Shown here one piece after another: positions 53,138 to 62,151 of a DNA stretch of 64,000 nucleotides. The stretch spans positions 1 through 64,000 of the forward strand of contig CAYYGL010000001.1 of assembly GCA_964471235.1 (NCBI GenBank), given 5' to 3'. Below the pieces are notes generated by a model. The model was given only the letters and a program-made list of their open reading frames with translations. It had not been told where the DNA came from and did no database searches. The translations under genes and the position numbers were made by a program. The DNA comes from CAYYGL01 sp964471235 (GTDB taxonomy: Bacteria; Calditrichota; Calditrichia; RBG-13-44-9; J075). How positions within the stretch are numbered: the stretch's first letter is position 1; each line of letters starts with the position of its first letter.

Positions 53138-54067
53138 TTGAAAAAAATGTTAAATTCAAAAACAATCCCCGTTCGGGTAGCCATACTGGATTTATATAAC
53201 AATGAACCGAACCAGGGAATGCGTTGCCTGAAAGAGATCGTCCGCAGCATGGATAAAGCTGTTCATGATATTCCGGTGACATTTTCCGTATATGAAACCC
53301 GATACAAGGGAGAAATACCATCGTCTGAGTATGATATCTATATCTCCTCCGGTGGGCCGGGCAGCCCGTTTGATGGAAAGGGAAAGCCGTGGGAAGAAAA
53401 ATATTTCAGATTTATTGACCGCCTCTGGAATTTCAACCAGCACCCCACCAACGAAAAAAAATATGTCTTTTTCATTTGCCATTCTTTCCAATTGATGGCG
53501 CGCTTATTTCAGATAGCCGTTATCCGGAAGCGAGTTCGGCGTTCGTTCGGAATCGTGCCGGTGTACAACACACCGTGCGCCGAATCCGATCCCCTCTTCT
53601 CCCGATTGCCGAAAAAATTTTTTGCGGCGGATTTCCGGCAATATGAGGTAATTGAGCCGGATATCAAGCGATTGCACGAATTAGGGGGTAGGGTGCTCTC
53701 AATCGAAAGGGAACGCAATGACCCGGGAACGGAGCGGGCAGTGATGGCGATCCGGCTGTCAGAAGAAATGATCGGCACCCAGTTCCATCCCGAGGCAGAC
53801 CCGAAAAGTATGCTCTACCATTTTCAGCAGCCGGACCGAAAGAAACAGGTAGTAGAAGAATACGGTGAACAGAAATATTACGAGATGATCGCTCGATTGG
53901 AGGAGCCGGAGAATATCCTCCTAACGCGCCGAACGGTCCTCCCCGGGTTCCTGAGGAACGCTATCGAGAAATTACGCCTGGGCGAGCGTTCCGGGAGTGA
54001 AAAGCAAGTGCCTCCCCAAATTCCTGCTGTAACAGAGAAGAACGATACTTCCAAAATCGTTTGTTAA
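53138..54067 (+). CDS. class I glutamine amidotransferase-like protein
   Basis: A 309-residue protein with a GATase1 fold: SSGGPGSPFDG (oxyanion strand), nucleophile C114 in FFICHSFQLMARLF, and H217 with E219 in GTQFHPEADP, a complete triad. The usual GxCxGxQ elbow is changed to ICHSFQ, so it is divergent from GuaA or TrpG. The last 50 residues are a charged tail. It could release ammonia from glutamine or cut gamma-glutamyl bonds; no synthase partner is adjacent. Start is TTG 53138, with GAGGAG 9 nt upstream. Confidence 0.8.
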   Translation: MKKMLNSKTIPVRVAILDLYNNEPNQGMRCLKEIVRSMDKAVHDIPVTFSVYETRYKGEIPSSEYDIYISSGGPGSPFDGKGKPWEEKYFRFIDRLWNFNQHPTNEKKYVFFICHSFQLMARLFQIAVIRKRVRRSFGIVPVYNTPCAESDPLFSRLPKKFFAADFRQYEVIEPDIKRLHELGGRVLSIERERNDPGTERAVMAIRLSEEMIGTQFHPEADPKSMLYHFQQPDRKKQVVEEYGEQKYYEMIARLEEPENILLTRRTVLPGFLRNAIEKLRLGERSGSEKQVPPQIPAVTEKNDTSKIVC

Positions 54068-54568
54068 GGGCTTTCGCCCGTTTCCTGTACCCATAAAAGC
54101 CGGTATGTTTCGATCCGTAAAGTTTGTACCGTTTTATAGGTCAACCTTTGTTAGGAGCAACGCTTGAGGGATAATTTTCCGGTCTCAGGAACTCATCCCT
54201 CAAAACCCTTTACACGGCGGTACTTTGCGTTCTGCCAAATCCGGCAGGACATATTCCCACAGCGTTTTGAACTTTGCCACCCGGGAAAACATGCCCCGTG
54301 GCGGACACCACCGATGTTACATTTCAACCGCTCATTTCCCGATGACAAAGCCATAAAGGTTTCGGGCATGCTCATAAAAAGAATGAATTATTCTTTTGTT
54401 ATTTAAATTGCAATTTGTAATTTCATTGCGTTGGCAAAAAGATATCTCAATTACATCAAATTGATCGGAAAAATTGCATTCTCCTGAGATGAAGTAGATA
54501 GGAAATTGTTGTTTGAGTTAAATAGATATGGCTAAACTTGTCGTTTCATTGGTGTGAGAGGTGAAAAA
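54068..54568. other. 501-bp intergenic region
   Basis: No gene can be supported. An 80-codon plus-strand frame from TTG 54164 and a 60-codon minus-strand frame (54193-54375) overlap each other and lack family features. The last 150 bp are AT-rich and hold a weak promoter candidate for the M48 gene (TTGTTT 54509-54514 and TAAACT 54533-54538, 18-bp spacer). Confidence 0.4.
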
Positions 54569-56020
54569 ATGAAGAGAGCGCATTTTCGGAACAAAGGGAA
54601 GTTTATCGGTTTACTCCTGATCATCTATGCTTTCGTTTCCTGTGCAGTGAATCCGGTAACCGGCAAGCGAGAACTGATGTTGTTATCAGAAGCGGATGAG
54701 ATAAAGCTGGGGCAGCAATCCGATCCGGAAATTATCAAAATGTATGGGTTGTATGATAACCCGGCACTCTCTCAATACATCACGAAGCTGGGAACCCGAA
54801 TGGCAAAAATTTCTCATCGCCCGAATTTGCAATATCAATTTCGCTTGTTGGATACCCCGGTGATCAATGCGTTTGCCGTGCCGGGGGGATATGTCTATAT
54901 CACCCGGGGAATTTTAGCTTACCTGAACAACGAGGCGGAATTAGCCGGGGTGATGGGGCATGAGATAGGGCACATCGCTGCCCGACATTCTGCCAAACAA
55001 TACAGTAAAGCCCAACTGGCTCAGGTTGGATTGGGATTAGGGACAATTCTTTCCCGGGATTTTGCCCGTTTTGCCGGGATAGCCCAAACCGGGATGGCGT
55101 TATTGTTTTTGAAGTTCAGCCGGGATGCGGAACGGCAGGCGGATCAATTGGGAGTGGAATATTCCACAAAAGTTGGCTACGATGCCCGGGAGATGGCAAA
55201 TTTCTTCGAAACCCTGGAACGGATGCAGCCATCCGAAGGCGGTGGGCTGCCAGGCTGGCTATCCACCCACCCCAATCCGGCAGACCGGGTGGTTGCAGTC
55301 CGGAAACTGGCTGCCGAATGGCGCCAGAAAGTTGGAAACATCCAATTTAAAGTCAACCGAAATTCTTATCTAAAACGTCTGGAAGGACTGGTTTTCGGAG
55401 ATGATCCCCGGCAGGGATATGTGGAGAACAACACTTTTTATCATCCCGAATTAACGTTTCGCTTCCCGGTTCCCGCTGGCTGGAAGGTGCAAAACACGCC
55501 GTCCCAGGTACAAATGATTAGCCGTAAGGAGGATGCCGCCATCTTATTTACCTTATCCTCCCAGGCGTCTCCGGCAGGGGCAGCCAATTCCTTTGTCTCC
55601 GAATCCAAAGCCAGGGTGATTGAGGCCACTGCGGTCAAAGTCAATGGTCTGAATGCCCGCCGAATGATTTCCGATATTACCACCCGGCAGGACGTCCTGC
55701 GGGTGTTGTCCTATTTTATTCAGTACGGCGGTAACGTGTATGAATTTCACGGCTACAGCAGCCAAAACGATTTTGCTTCACATAAGGCAGTTCTGGAGCA
55801 AACCATGAGCGGATTTCGGAAGTTGACCAACCCGGCAAAAATTAATGTAAAGCCGAACCGTGTTCATATCAAAACGGTCTCCCGAACAACTACGGTTCGC
55901 AACGCATTAAAATCATTTCATGTAGCGGATGATAAATTGGAGGCGATTGCCCTGTTAAACGGGTTGCACTTAACGGATAAGGTTCGCCAAAATACCCTTT
56001 TAAAAGTTATTGGAAAATAA
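54569..56020 (+). CDS. M48-family zinc protease, lipoprotein (BepA/YcaL-like)
   Basis: A 483-residue envelope protease. Signal peptide with lipobox FVSC (C25), then the M48 domain with H131 and H135 (MGHEIGHIAARH) and the third ligand Glu in RDAERQADQLG; LSTHPNPADRV is typical. Residues from about 290 form a second beta-rich domain (FRFPVPAGWKV), and the end carries a LysM-like or TPR-distant region (NALKSFHVADDKLEAIALLN). It probably clears misassembled outer-membrane proteins. ATG 54569 follows GAGAGGTG and is preferred to GTG 54554. The next gene starts 11 bp later. Confidence 0.92.
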   Translation: MKRAHFRNKGKFIGLLLIIYAFVSCAVNPVTGKRELMLLSEADEIKLGQQSDPEIIKMYGLYDNPALSQYITKLGTRMAKISHRPNLQYQFRLLDTPVINAFAVPGGYVYITRGILAYLNNEAELAGVMGHEIGHIAARHSAKQYSKAQLAQVGLGLGTILSRDFARFAGIAQTGMALLFLKFSRDAERQADQLGVEYSTKVGYDAREMANFFETLERMQPSEGGGLPGWLSTHPNPADRVVAVRKLAAEWRQKVGNIQFKVNRNSYLKRLEGLVFGDDPRQGYVENNTFYHPELTFRFPVPAGWKVQNTPSQVQMISRKEDAAILFTLSSQASPAGAANSFVSESKARVIEATAVKVNGLNARRMISDITTRQDVLRVLSYFIQYGGNVYEFHGYSSQNDFASHKAVLEQTMSGFRKLTNPAKINVKPNRVHIKTVSRTTTVRNALKSFHVADDKLEAIALLNGLHLTDKVRQNTLLKVIGK

Positions 56021-56031
56021 GAGGAAAACGA

Positions 56032-56670
56032 ATGAGCTGCCAGCAATGCCGGGGCATCGAAGCGGAATTTGACCGGAAATATGCCCGGCGATCATTGAAA
56101 AGATACCGGAAAAAAGGTCCGGCTAAAACGACCCGGCTGCTGTTACACGCCATCAAAGCACAGGGTGTGGAAGGTGCTTCGTTGATGGATATTGGCGGGG
56201 GAGTGGGAACCATCCAACATGAATTACTAAACGCCGGGGTTCGGGAAGTGGTGAATGTGGAAGCCTCACCGGCATTTTCCGAAACCGCCCGGGAGGAGGC
56301 ACGCCGCCAGGGGCATGAGCAGGCAATCAAATTTTACCTCGGGAATTTTGTGGAGTTGGCTGAGCAACTTCCCGCAAGCGATATCGTTACCCTGGACAGG
56401 GTCATTTGCTGTTTCGATGATATGGAAGAGCTGGTGGGCAAATCTTCTCATCTGGCAAAAAAAGTATACGGTGTGGTTTTTCCACAGGATACCTGGTGGG
56501 TTCGGATTGGGTTTTATGCTCTTAATTTCTTTTTGAAAATCCTGCGACGTGAATTTCGAACTTTTCTTCATTCCACCCAAAAGGTCGATGAACTCATCCG
56601 CAAAGCCGGATTAAGCCCAGCTTATTATCAAACTGCCGGTATCTGGCAGGTTCGGGTGTATTCCCGGTAA
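56032..56670 (+). CDS. SAM-dependent methyltransferase
   Basis: A 212-residue class I methyltransferase with motif I LMDIGGGVGTIQHELL, acidic VVNVEASPAF and SDIVTLDRVICCFDDM. A CQQC pair lies at the N-terminus. The pattern is close to the Mg-protoporphyrin-methylase-like branch, but no porphyrin genes are near, so the substrate is open. It follows the M48 gene by 11 bp in a likely operon. Confidence 0.82.
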   Translation: MSCQQCRGIEAEFDRKYARRSLKRYRKKGPAKTTRLLLHAIKAQGVEGASLMDIGGGVGTIQHELLNAGVREVVNVEASPAFSETAREEARRQGHEQAIKFYLGNFVELAEQLPASDIVTLDRVICCFDDMEELVGKSSHLAKKVYGVVFPQDTWWVRIGFYALNFFLKILRREFRTFLHSTQKVDELIRKAGLSPAYYQTAGIWQVRVYSR

Positions 56671-56778
56671 GCGTGTACGGCATCTTCCGGTAAATATTTT
56701 GTTGTATGGACTTCCGTAGAGTAAAATTTCCAGTCTTTAGCCATTGCCTGAACCTCAATAAACCACGATGTTGCATTC

Positions 56779-57963
56779 ATGAAACCCCAACCTGCGGAAC
56801 AGACAACTCTTAATCACCCCACCAACATCCGGGGAAATGTGTTTTTCCTGGGGCTGGTCAGTTTATTTAATGATATCGCTTCGGAGATGGTGTACCCCAT
56901 TGTACCATTATTTTTAACCGGTGTGTTGGGGGCGCCGGTCTCCGTGGTGGGTATTATTGAGGGTATTGCCGAAGCTACTGCCAGTGTGCTTAAGGCATTT
57001 TCCGGTTGGCTATCGGACCGATTGCGGAGACGGAAATGGTTTGTTGTAGCGGGGTATTCGTTTTCCACTTTATCCCGCATCGGATTGGCGCTTTCCACCC
57101 GCTGGCTGCACGTGCTGGCTGCCCGATTTGTTGACCGGTTTGGGAAAGGCACCCGCACCTCTGCCCGGGATGCCCTGATTGCGGATTCCACTGATGCGAC
57201 TCAGCGCGGCGCTGCCTTCGGGTTCCATCGCGCCATGGACACCGTGGGAGCCATTATCGGGCCCCTGCTGGCAATTTTATTTCTAAAACTCCTACACGAA
57301 CAATATTCCCTCTTCTTCTGGCTGGCAGCCATTCCCTCGGCAATTGGGGTGCTCATTTTAGTGGCATTTGTTCGGGAACCGGTGCGGCGTTCTACGGTGG
57401 TGCAAGCACTGCCAAAATTTTCCCTGTCTCAATTCAATCGCCCCTTCAAACTCTTTTTGGCAGTCAATGTTATCTTTGCCCTGGGCAACAGTTCCGACGC
57501 TTTTTTAATCCTGCGCGCCCGAGATAGCGGTTTTTCGGTGATAGGCACGGTAATGCTTTATGTACTATTTAACATTGTATACGCCCTGTTTGCTTTTCCG
57601 CTGGGAAAATTAGCGGATCGCTGGGGTGCCAAACCGGTGTTGCTGCTCTCGTTTTTGATGTTCTCGGTGATTTACGCCGGGGTGGGAGTTGCATCCGGCC
57701 CGTTTTTATGGGGATGGTTTGCTCTCTACGGGGTATTTATGGCAATGAGTGAAGGAATCGGCAAAGCCTATATTTCGGTGCTGGTGCCCGCGGCGCTTCG
57801 GGCGACTGCACTGGGAATATTTTATGCCGTCACCGGAATTGTGATGTTCTTTGCCAGTGTGATTGCCGGGGCACTGTGGGAATTGGTGGGTTCCGGCGCC
57901 CCGTTTTTCTACGGGGCTGGGCTATCTCTGCTTGCCGGGATTCTTTTCTGGAGAATGGATTGA
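56779..57963 (+). CDS. MFS transporter
   Basis: A 394-residue major-facilitator protein with about twelve membrane helices. The start FLGLVSLFNDIASEMVYPIV and the loop 2-3 motif GWLSDRLRRRKW are characteristic of a group of uncharacterised drug/metabolite exporters; RFVDRFGKGTRTSARDALIA is also typical. Substrate unknown. It starts 108 bp after the methyltransferase gene. Confidence 0.9.
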   Translation: MKPQPAEQTTLNHPTNIRGNVFFLGLVSLFNDIASEMVYPIVPLFLTGVLGAPVSVVGIIEGIAEATASVLKAFSGWLSDRLRRRKWFVVAGYSFSTLSRIGLALSTRWLHVLAARFVDRFGKGTRTSARDALIADSTDATQRGAAFGFHRAMDTVGAIIGPLLAILFLKLLHEQYSLFFWLAAIPSAIGVLILVAFVREPVRRSTVVQALPKFSLSQFNRPFKLFLAVNVIFALGNSSDAFLILRARDSGFSVIGTVMLYVLFNIVYALFAFPLGKLADRWGAKPVLLLSFLMFSVIYAGVGVASGPFLWGWFALYGVFMAMSEGIGKAYISVLVPAALRATALGIFYAVTGIVMFFASVIAGALWELVGSGAPFFYGAGLSLLAGILFWRMD

Positions 57964-58065
57964 CAAGAGAAGATACGATAGTGGGGCGGAGATTAACTTT
58001 TGAAGGGTCTTTAACGCTGGGTGTTCAAACGCTACCATATTTTTATAGCCTGATACCAATAAGTT

Positions 58066-58470
58066 CTATAGCTTATCATACAGCTTCTTAGGAAAAAGCG
58101 GAAGTAATATTTTGCGAAGTTTTTTTAAGGTTTTTAATGCCAGACGAGATTCCTCAATTGAAGTATCATCGCCGGGATAGCGAAATTGAACCGAATAGGG
58201 ATTGAGTATTTCCAACCATTCACGATAAAATACAAGTGAAGGAAAATTTTTCTCCAACAAAGTGAGCAGCACCAACAAATCATGTGTTTTGGGGAATGAA
58301 ATTTCTTGCTGAATAAGTAAAGCTTTCAGGTATTTTTCTGCTGACTGTTGACAATGAAAACAAACCAGATCGGGTAATGGCTTTTTTCTTCGACGCGAGA
58401 GATCAATAGCTCCCTGGTAATCGTTTTCCGCTTTTTTTAACCAGGCGATTATTTCATCCGGATCTCGCAT
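58066..58470 (-). CDS. HEPN-domain protein
   Basis: A 134-residue HEPN protein (WLKKAENDYQGAIDLSRR; FHCQQSAEKYLKALLIQQ; KTHDLLVLL). It pairs with the MNT nucleotidyltransferase just upstream, whose stop it overlaps by 17 bp. In HEPN/MNT modules one protein can be a toxin and the other its modifier. The RNase-type Rx4-6H motif is not obvious, so this may be a non-nuclease member. Confidence 0.88.
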   Translation of the reverse strand: MRDPDEIIAWLKKAENDYQGAIDLSRRRKKPLPDLVCFHCQQSAEKYLKALLIQQEISFPKTHDLLVLLTLLEKNFPSLVFYREWLEILNPYSVQFRYPGDDTSIEESRLALKTLKKLRKILLPLFPKKLYDKL

Positions 58471-58813
58471 ATACTACCATCCCTTCCGATAAAACGGCAT
58501 GCATAAAGGGGTCTACCCGTTTTTCTGCTGCCCTCACCTCCCCAGGTGTTTTTACAATGATGTCAAGAGGGATTTTCCGTGGATATAATCGGCGGGAAAT
58601 CATTCTTTGGCGCTCTGCCGGTGCTAAGGTAGTCTCCATAATTACCAACAGGTCCAGGTCGCTATCTTTGCTCTGTTTTCGGGTAGCATACGAACCAAAT
58701 AAAATAATTTTTTCCGGTTCAAAATCATTGATAATCGTCTGAATAACCTGTATAATAAAAGTTGGGAGTCGCCGGTGAATGGAATTCGTCAATTTTATAG
58801 TATTTTCAGCCAT
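58454..58813 (-). CDS. MNT-type minimal nucleotidyltransferase
   Basis: A 119-residue nucleotidyltransferase with FGSYATRKQ followed by SDLDLLVIM (the GS and DxD elements) and a third Asp in PLDIIVKT. It would adenylylate or otherwise modify the HEPN partner, as known for such pairs. First gene of the two-gene module. Confidence 0.9.
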   Translation of the reverse strand: MAENTIKLTNSIHRRLPTFIIQVIQTIINDFEPEKIILFGSYATRKQSKDSDLDLLVIMETTLAPAERQRMISRRLYPRKIPLDIIVKTPGEVRAAEKRVDPFMHAVLSEGMVVYARSG

Positions 58814-59220
58814 TGGTTGTACCTGATGAGATGTTTTGTAACCCCACTAAAAAAACATAACAAAATGAAATGGGATTTTCAAGTCATTCTTGATATGCGG
58901 AGAAATGCGAATGTCAATCTATTGACTTTCCTTTGATTCCGAAATGTGCCGTATTACCGTGACATTCCCCACCACGGCAGGGTCGCGGTCGCAAAGATAG
59001 AGCCTCTTCAAAAACGTTGCGCACGTTGCGTTTGCTTTGCGTTCGTTACAGTTAAGCAAACCGCTGTAAGCCATTGCTCGGGTATCTAAACAACCAGAGT
59101 CGTTACAGTTATCCCAACCGATGACAATACCGGAAGGTCCAAACAATCAACCCGGTTTATCAATGGGAGTTTCAGTAAGCAGCGGTATGGGATTTCAAAA
59201 CAAGTTTTGACGCTCCAATC
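58814..59220. other. 407-bp intergenic region
   Basis: Lies upstream of the HEPN/MNT pair and downstream of transketolase. It holds GTCAAT-CT-ATTGAC arms (58913-58926) and the diverged repeat copy C (58955-59053). No gene seen. Confidence 0.4.
58955..59053 (-). repeat. diverged relative of the dispersed repeat, copy C
   Basis: Read on the minus strand it begins ACTGTAACGAACGCAA, passes GCAACG twice and CTCTATCTTTGCG, and ends CACGGTA. This follows the order of copies A and B (ACCGCAACGAACGC; TCTCTTTC; TGCGGTA) but with many changes and imperfect ends. Confidence 0.4.
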
Positions 59221-61257
59221 TTACAACAAATCCAGTGCCGCTTCAGCTACTTTTTCCGCTGTTAAACCGAAGCCGTCGTAGATATCCTGGTAGGGGGCGG
59301 AAGCGCCGAAATGGTCTAATCCCACGATTTTCCCCTTTCTGCCCACATATTTATACCATCCCAACGAGACGCCTGCTTCTATTGCCACCCGGGCTTTTAC
59401 CGAGGATGGGAGCACCTGCTCGCGGTACTCTTCCGGCTGTTGGTCGAACAGCTTCCAGCAGGGGAGGGAAACAACCTGGGCGGCAACCTGTTCTTCTTCC
59501 AGCAGTTGCTGGGCTTTCAGGGCGATATGCACTTCGGAGCCGGTTGCCAGAAGCAGCACATCAGGAGTGCTTTGCCGGAGAAGGGCATACCCCCCATGGA
59601 GCGCTTCCGAAACCGGGGCATATTCTAATTTCTCCCGTTCCAAGATCGGCAGTTTTTGGCGGGTTAAAATCAAGGCGGTCGGTCCGTTTCGATGCTCCAG
59701 AGCAATTTTCCAGGCAATTGCGGTTTCGTTGGCATCTGCCGGACGTACCACCCACAAGTCCGGTATGGCACGCAATGCGGTGAGTTGTTCCACCGGCTGG
59801 TGGGTGGGTCCATCTTCTCCCAGACCGATGGAGTCATGCGTGAACACAAAAATCACCGGGAGCTTCATCAATGCAGCCAGGCGAATGCTGGGACGCATGT
59901 AATCGGAAAACACCAGAAAGGTGCCGCCATAGGGAATCACCCCACCATGAAGCGCCATCCCGTTTAACATCGCTGCCATCCCATGTTCTCGCACCCCGAA
60001 ATGGATATACCGCCCGCTGAAATCCTCTGGGGTAATGTCGGTTTCCCCGGCAGGCCGGGTGTTGTTGGAAGGAGTTAAATCTGCCGAGCCACCAATGAAC
60101 TGGGGGATACGTTTCGAGATGACATTGATGACTGCGCCCGAAGCGGCCCGGGTTGCCAGCGGCTTTTCGTTGGTAAAAACCGAGAGGTCTTTTTCCCATC
60201 CCTTCGGCAGCTCCCGTTGAAGGGCAACCGAGAGTTCCTCACTGACTTCGGGAAACTTTTCCCGGTATTCCCGATATTCCTTTTCCCACTCTTCCTGGGC
60301 TTGGGCTCCCTGCACCATCGCCTGCCGCATATATTTGAGAACATCTTCCGGTATATAAAACGGTTTATCAACCGGTAATCCCAACTGTTGTTTGGTTAAT
60401 TTCACCTCTTCCTCTCCCAGGGGCTCCCCGTGTGCTTTGGAAGTACCGGCGCGATGTGGGCTGCCATAACCGATGGTGGTTCGGCAGGCGATAATCGACG
60501 GTTGATCGGTAACGGTCCTGGCAAGAGCGATTGCCTGAAAAACTGCCTGCGGATCATGACCATCGACCCGTTGGATATGCCAGCCGTAAGCCTGAAAACG
60601 CTTTAATACATCCTCGTTGAAGGCTAAATCAGTGGAACCATCAATGCTGATATGATTATCGTCATAAAGCACGATCAATTTTCCAAGCTTTAGATGCCCT
60701 GCCAGGGCGCAACTTTCATGGGAAACGCCTTCCATCAGGTCACCATCGCTGGCAATGGTATAGGTGAAGTGATCAATTACCGGGTAATCGGGGCGGTTAT
60801 AGCGGTTCGCCAGCCATTTTTCGGTAAATGCCATTCCCACGGCGTTGGAGATTCCCTGTCCCAGGGGACCGGTGGTGGTTTCCACCCCGGGGGTCAATCC
60901 GTATTCCGGATGCCCGGGGGTTTTGCTCTGCCATTGACGGAATCTCTTTAATTCCGAGAGCGGGAGGTCGTAACCGGTTAAATGCAGCAATGAATACAGC
61001 AGCATGCTGCCATGCCCGGCGGAAAGCACAAACCGATCCCGGTTTGCCCAGTGGGGGTCGGAAGGATTGTGCGTCAGAAATTGGGTCCACAACACTGCCG
61101 CCACATCTGCCATCCCCATGGGCATCCCGGGGTGCCCGGAATTCGCTTTCTGCACGGCATCCATGGCTAAGCCGCGAATGATGTTTGCACACCGTTGTAG
61201 AAGCGCCTGGGTCTCTTTGTTTAGCCCGGTCCTATTGTTCAGGTCTTTGGTTGCCAT
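59221..61257 (-). CDS. tkt: transketolase
   Basis: A 678-residue transketolase, a thiamine-diphosphate enzyme that moves two-carbon units between sugar phosphates in the pentose phosphate pathway. Landmarks: SGHPG with H42, AGHGS with H82, the GDLMEG cofactor motif (172-177) with a nearby Asn in LYDDNHIS, HRAGTSKAHGEPLG, the GVREHGM segment with the catalytic Glu, and FTHDSIGLGEDGPTHQPVEQ. Full length. GGAGAAAAAG precedes ATG 61257. Confidence 0.97.
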   Translation of the reverse strand: MATKDLNNRTGLNKETQALLQRCANIIRGLAMDAVQKANSGHPGMPMGMADVAAVLWTQFLTHNPSDPHWANRDRFVLSAGHGSMLLYSLLHLTGYDLPLSELKRFRQWQSKTPGHPEYGLTPGVETTTGPLGQGISNAVGMAFTEKWLANRYNRPDYPVIDHFTYTIASDGDLMEGVSHESCALAGHLKLGKLIVLYDDNHISIDGSTDLAFNEDVLKRFQAYGWHIQRVDGHDPQAVFQAIALARTVTDQPSIIACRTTIGYGSPHRAGTSKAHGEPLGEEEVKLTKQQLGLPVDKPFYIPEDVLKYMRQAMVQGAQAQEEWEKEYREYREKFPEVSEELSVALQRELPKGWEKDLSVFTNEKPLATRAASGAVINVISKRIPQFIGGSADLTPSNNTRPAGETDITPEDFSGRYIHFGVREHGMAAMLNGMALHGGVIPYGGTFLVFSDYMRPSIRLAALMKLPVIFVFTHDSIGLGEDGPTHQPVEQLTALRAIPDLWVVRPADANETAIAWKIALEHRNGPTALILTRQKLPILEREKLEYAPVSEALHGGYALLRQSTPDVLLLATGSEVHIALKAQQLLEEEQVAAQVVSLPCWKLFDQQPEEYREQVLPSSVKARVAIEAGVSLGWYKYVGRKGKIVGLDHFGASAPYQDIYDGFGLTAEKVAEAALDLL

Positions 61258-61326
61258 TCTTTTTCTCCTGAGTTAAAATGTTGGTTCTCGTTTTTTCAGT
61301 AATTCTGTGTTCAGTGTTCCGTTGTA

Positions 61327-61379
61327 AGCGCAAGGTGATGAAGTTATGTTCATCAGAGGTTCTTGCGCTATAGAAGTGG
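61327..61379. promoter_or_regulatory. nested hairpin upstream of tkt
   Basis: AGCGCAAG (61327-61334) pairs with CTTGCGCT (61372-61379), and inside it TGATGAA (61336-61342) pairs with TTCATCA (61349-61355). It lies between the phosphatase gene and tkt (both minus strand), so it could end the first transcript or form part of the tkt leader. No T-run is present. Confidence 0.4.
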
Positions 61380-61414
61380 GGGGACAGAAGGTTGCCCATC
61401 TGTTCCTGGGAAGC

Positions 61415-62086
61415 TTAAACAAACAACGCTTTCAACTCCCCGGCTTCCCGGATATAAAAATCAGCCTTCAATTTTCTCAGAACTTCTGATGGTCTGAAGC
61501 CGTATTCCACCGCACAGGTGATGACTCCGGCAGCTTTCCCGGCAAGAATATCGGTATCCCCATCACCAATAATGACGGCTTTTTCCGCCGGAACCGTTAG
61601 TTGTTGCAAAATGTGGAGGATGCCATCCGGTTCCGGTTTTAAAGCAATCCCGGAATGTCCACCGATAATCAGATCAAAAAAATGATCCAGGTTCAGTTGT
61701 TTTAAAATCGGTTCACTGTATTCAATCGGTTTATTGGTTAGAACGGCTTTCGTTTTTCCGGAGAAATATGCTAACACCTCCGGAATGCCCGGGTAGGGGC
61801 GGGTGTGATCCGTCAGATGATCAGCATAATACAGGCGAAACAGGCTTTTTGCTTCCTGCAGTTCTCCATCGGAAGGATTTTGAAGGGCGTATTGGAGGAA
61901 TTTATTTAACCCTTCTCCCACATACCTCCGTACCTGCGGCAGGGTTAACGTTGGTCTGTTTAACTGCTGTAAAGCAAAATTGACGGCATTGGCAAGGTCC
62001 TCAAGGGTATCTACCAGGGTGCCGTCCAGATCGAAAATCAATAATTTGACCGGTATGGGAACAGGCATCGGGGATAGAGCATCCAT
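61415..62086 (-). CDS. HAD hydrolase, phosphoglycolate-phosphatase-like
   Basis: A 223-residue HAD phosphatase with D19 and D21 in FDLDGTLVDT, a helical cap, VLTNKP (motif 2), the Lys of ALKPEPDGI (motif 3) and IGDGDTDILAGKAAG (motif 4). The pattern is that of Gph-type phosphatases, which remove 2-phosphoglycolate; other small phosphate esters are possible. GGAG precedes ATG 62086. It is upstream of tkt on the same strand. Confidence 0.88.
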   Translation of the reverse strand: MDALSPMPVPIPVKLLIFDLDGTLVDTLEDLANAVNFALQQLNRPTLTLPQVRRYVGEGLNKFLQYALQNPSDGELQEAKSLFRLYYADHLTDHTRPYPGIPEVLAYFSGKTKAVLTNKPIEYSEPILKQLNLDHFFDLIIGGHSGIALKPEPDGILHILQQLTVPAEKAVIIGDGDTDILAGKAAGVITCAVEYGFRPSEVLRKLKADFYIREAGELKALFV

Positions 62087-62151
62087 ATATTCTCCTTACA
62101 TAAGAACAAAAAGCATCGAAAAAGGTGAAGCAGTTAACAGACATCGATCTC

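Noticed and set aside
54164..54406. Overlapping short frames on both strands, 54.16-54.41 kb
   Set aside because: No family pattern or conserved motif; the starts are weak. Left as an unassigned gap.
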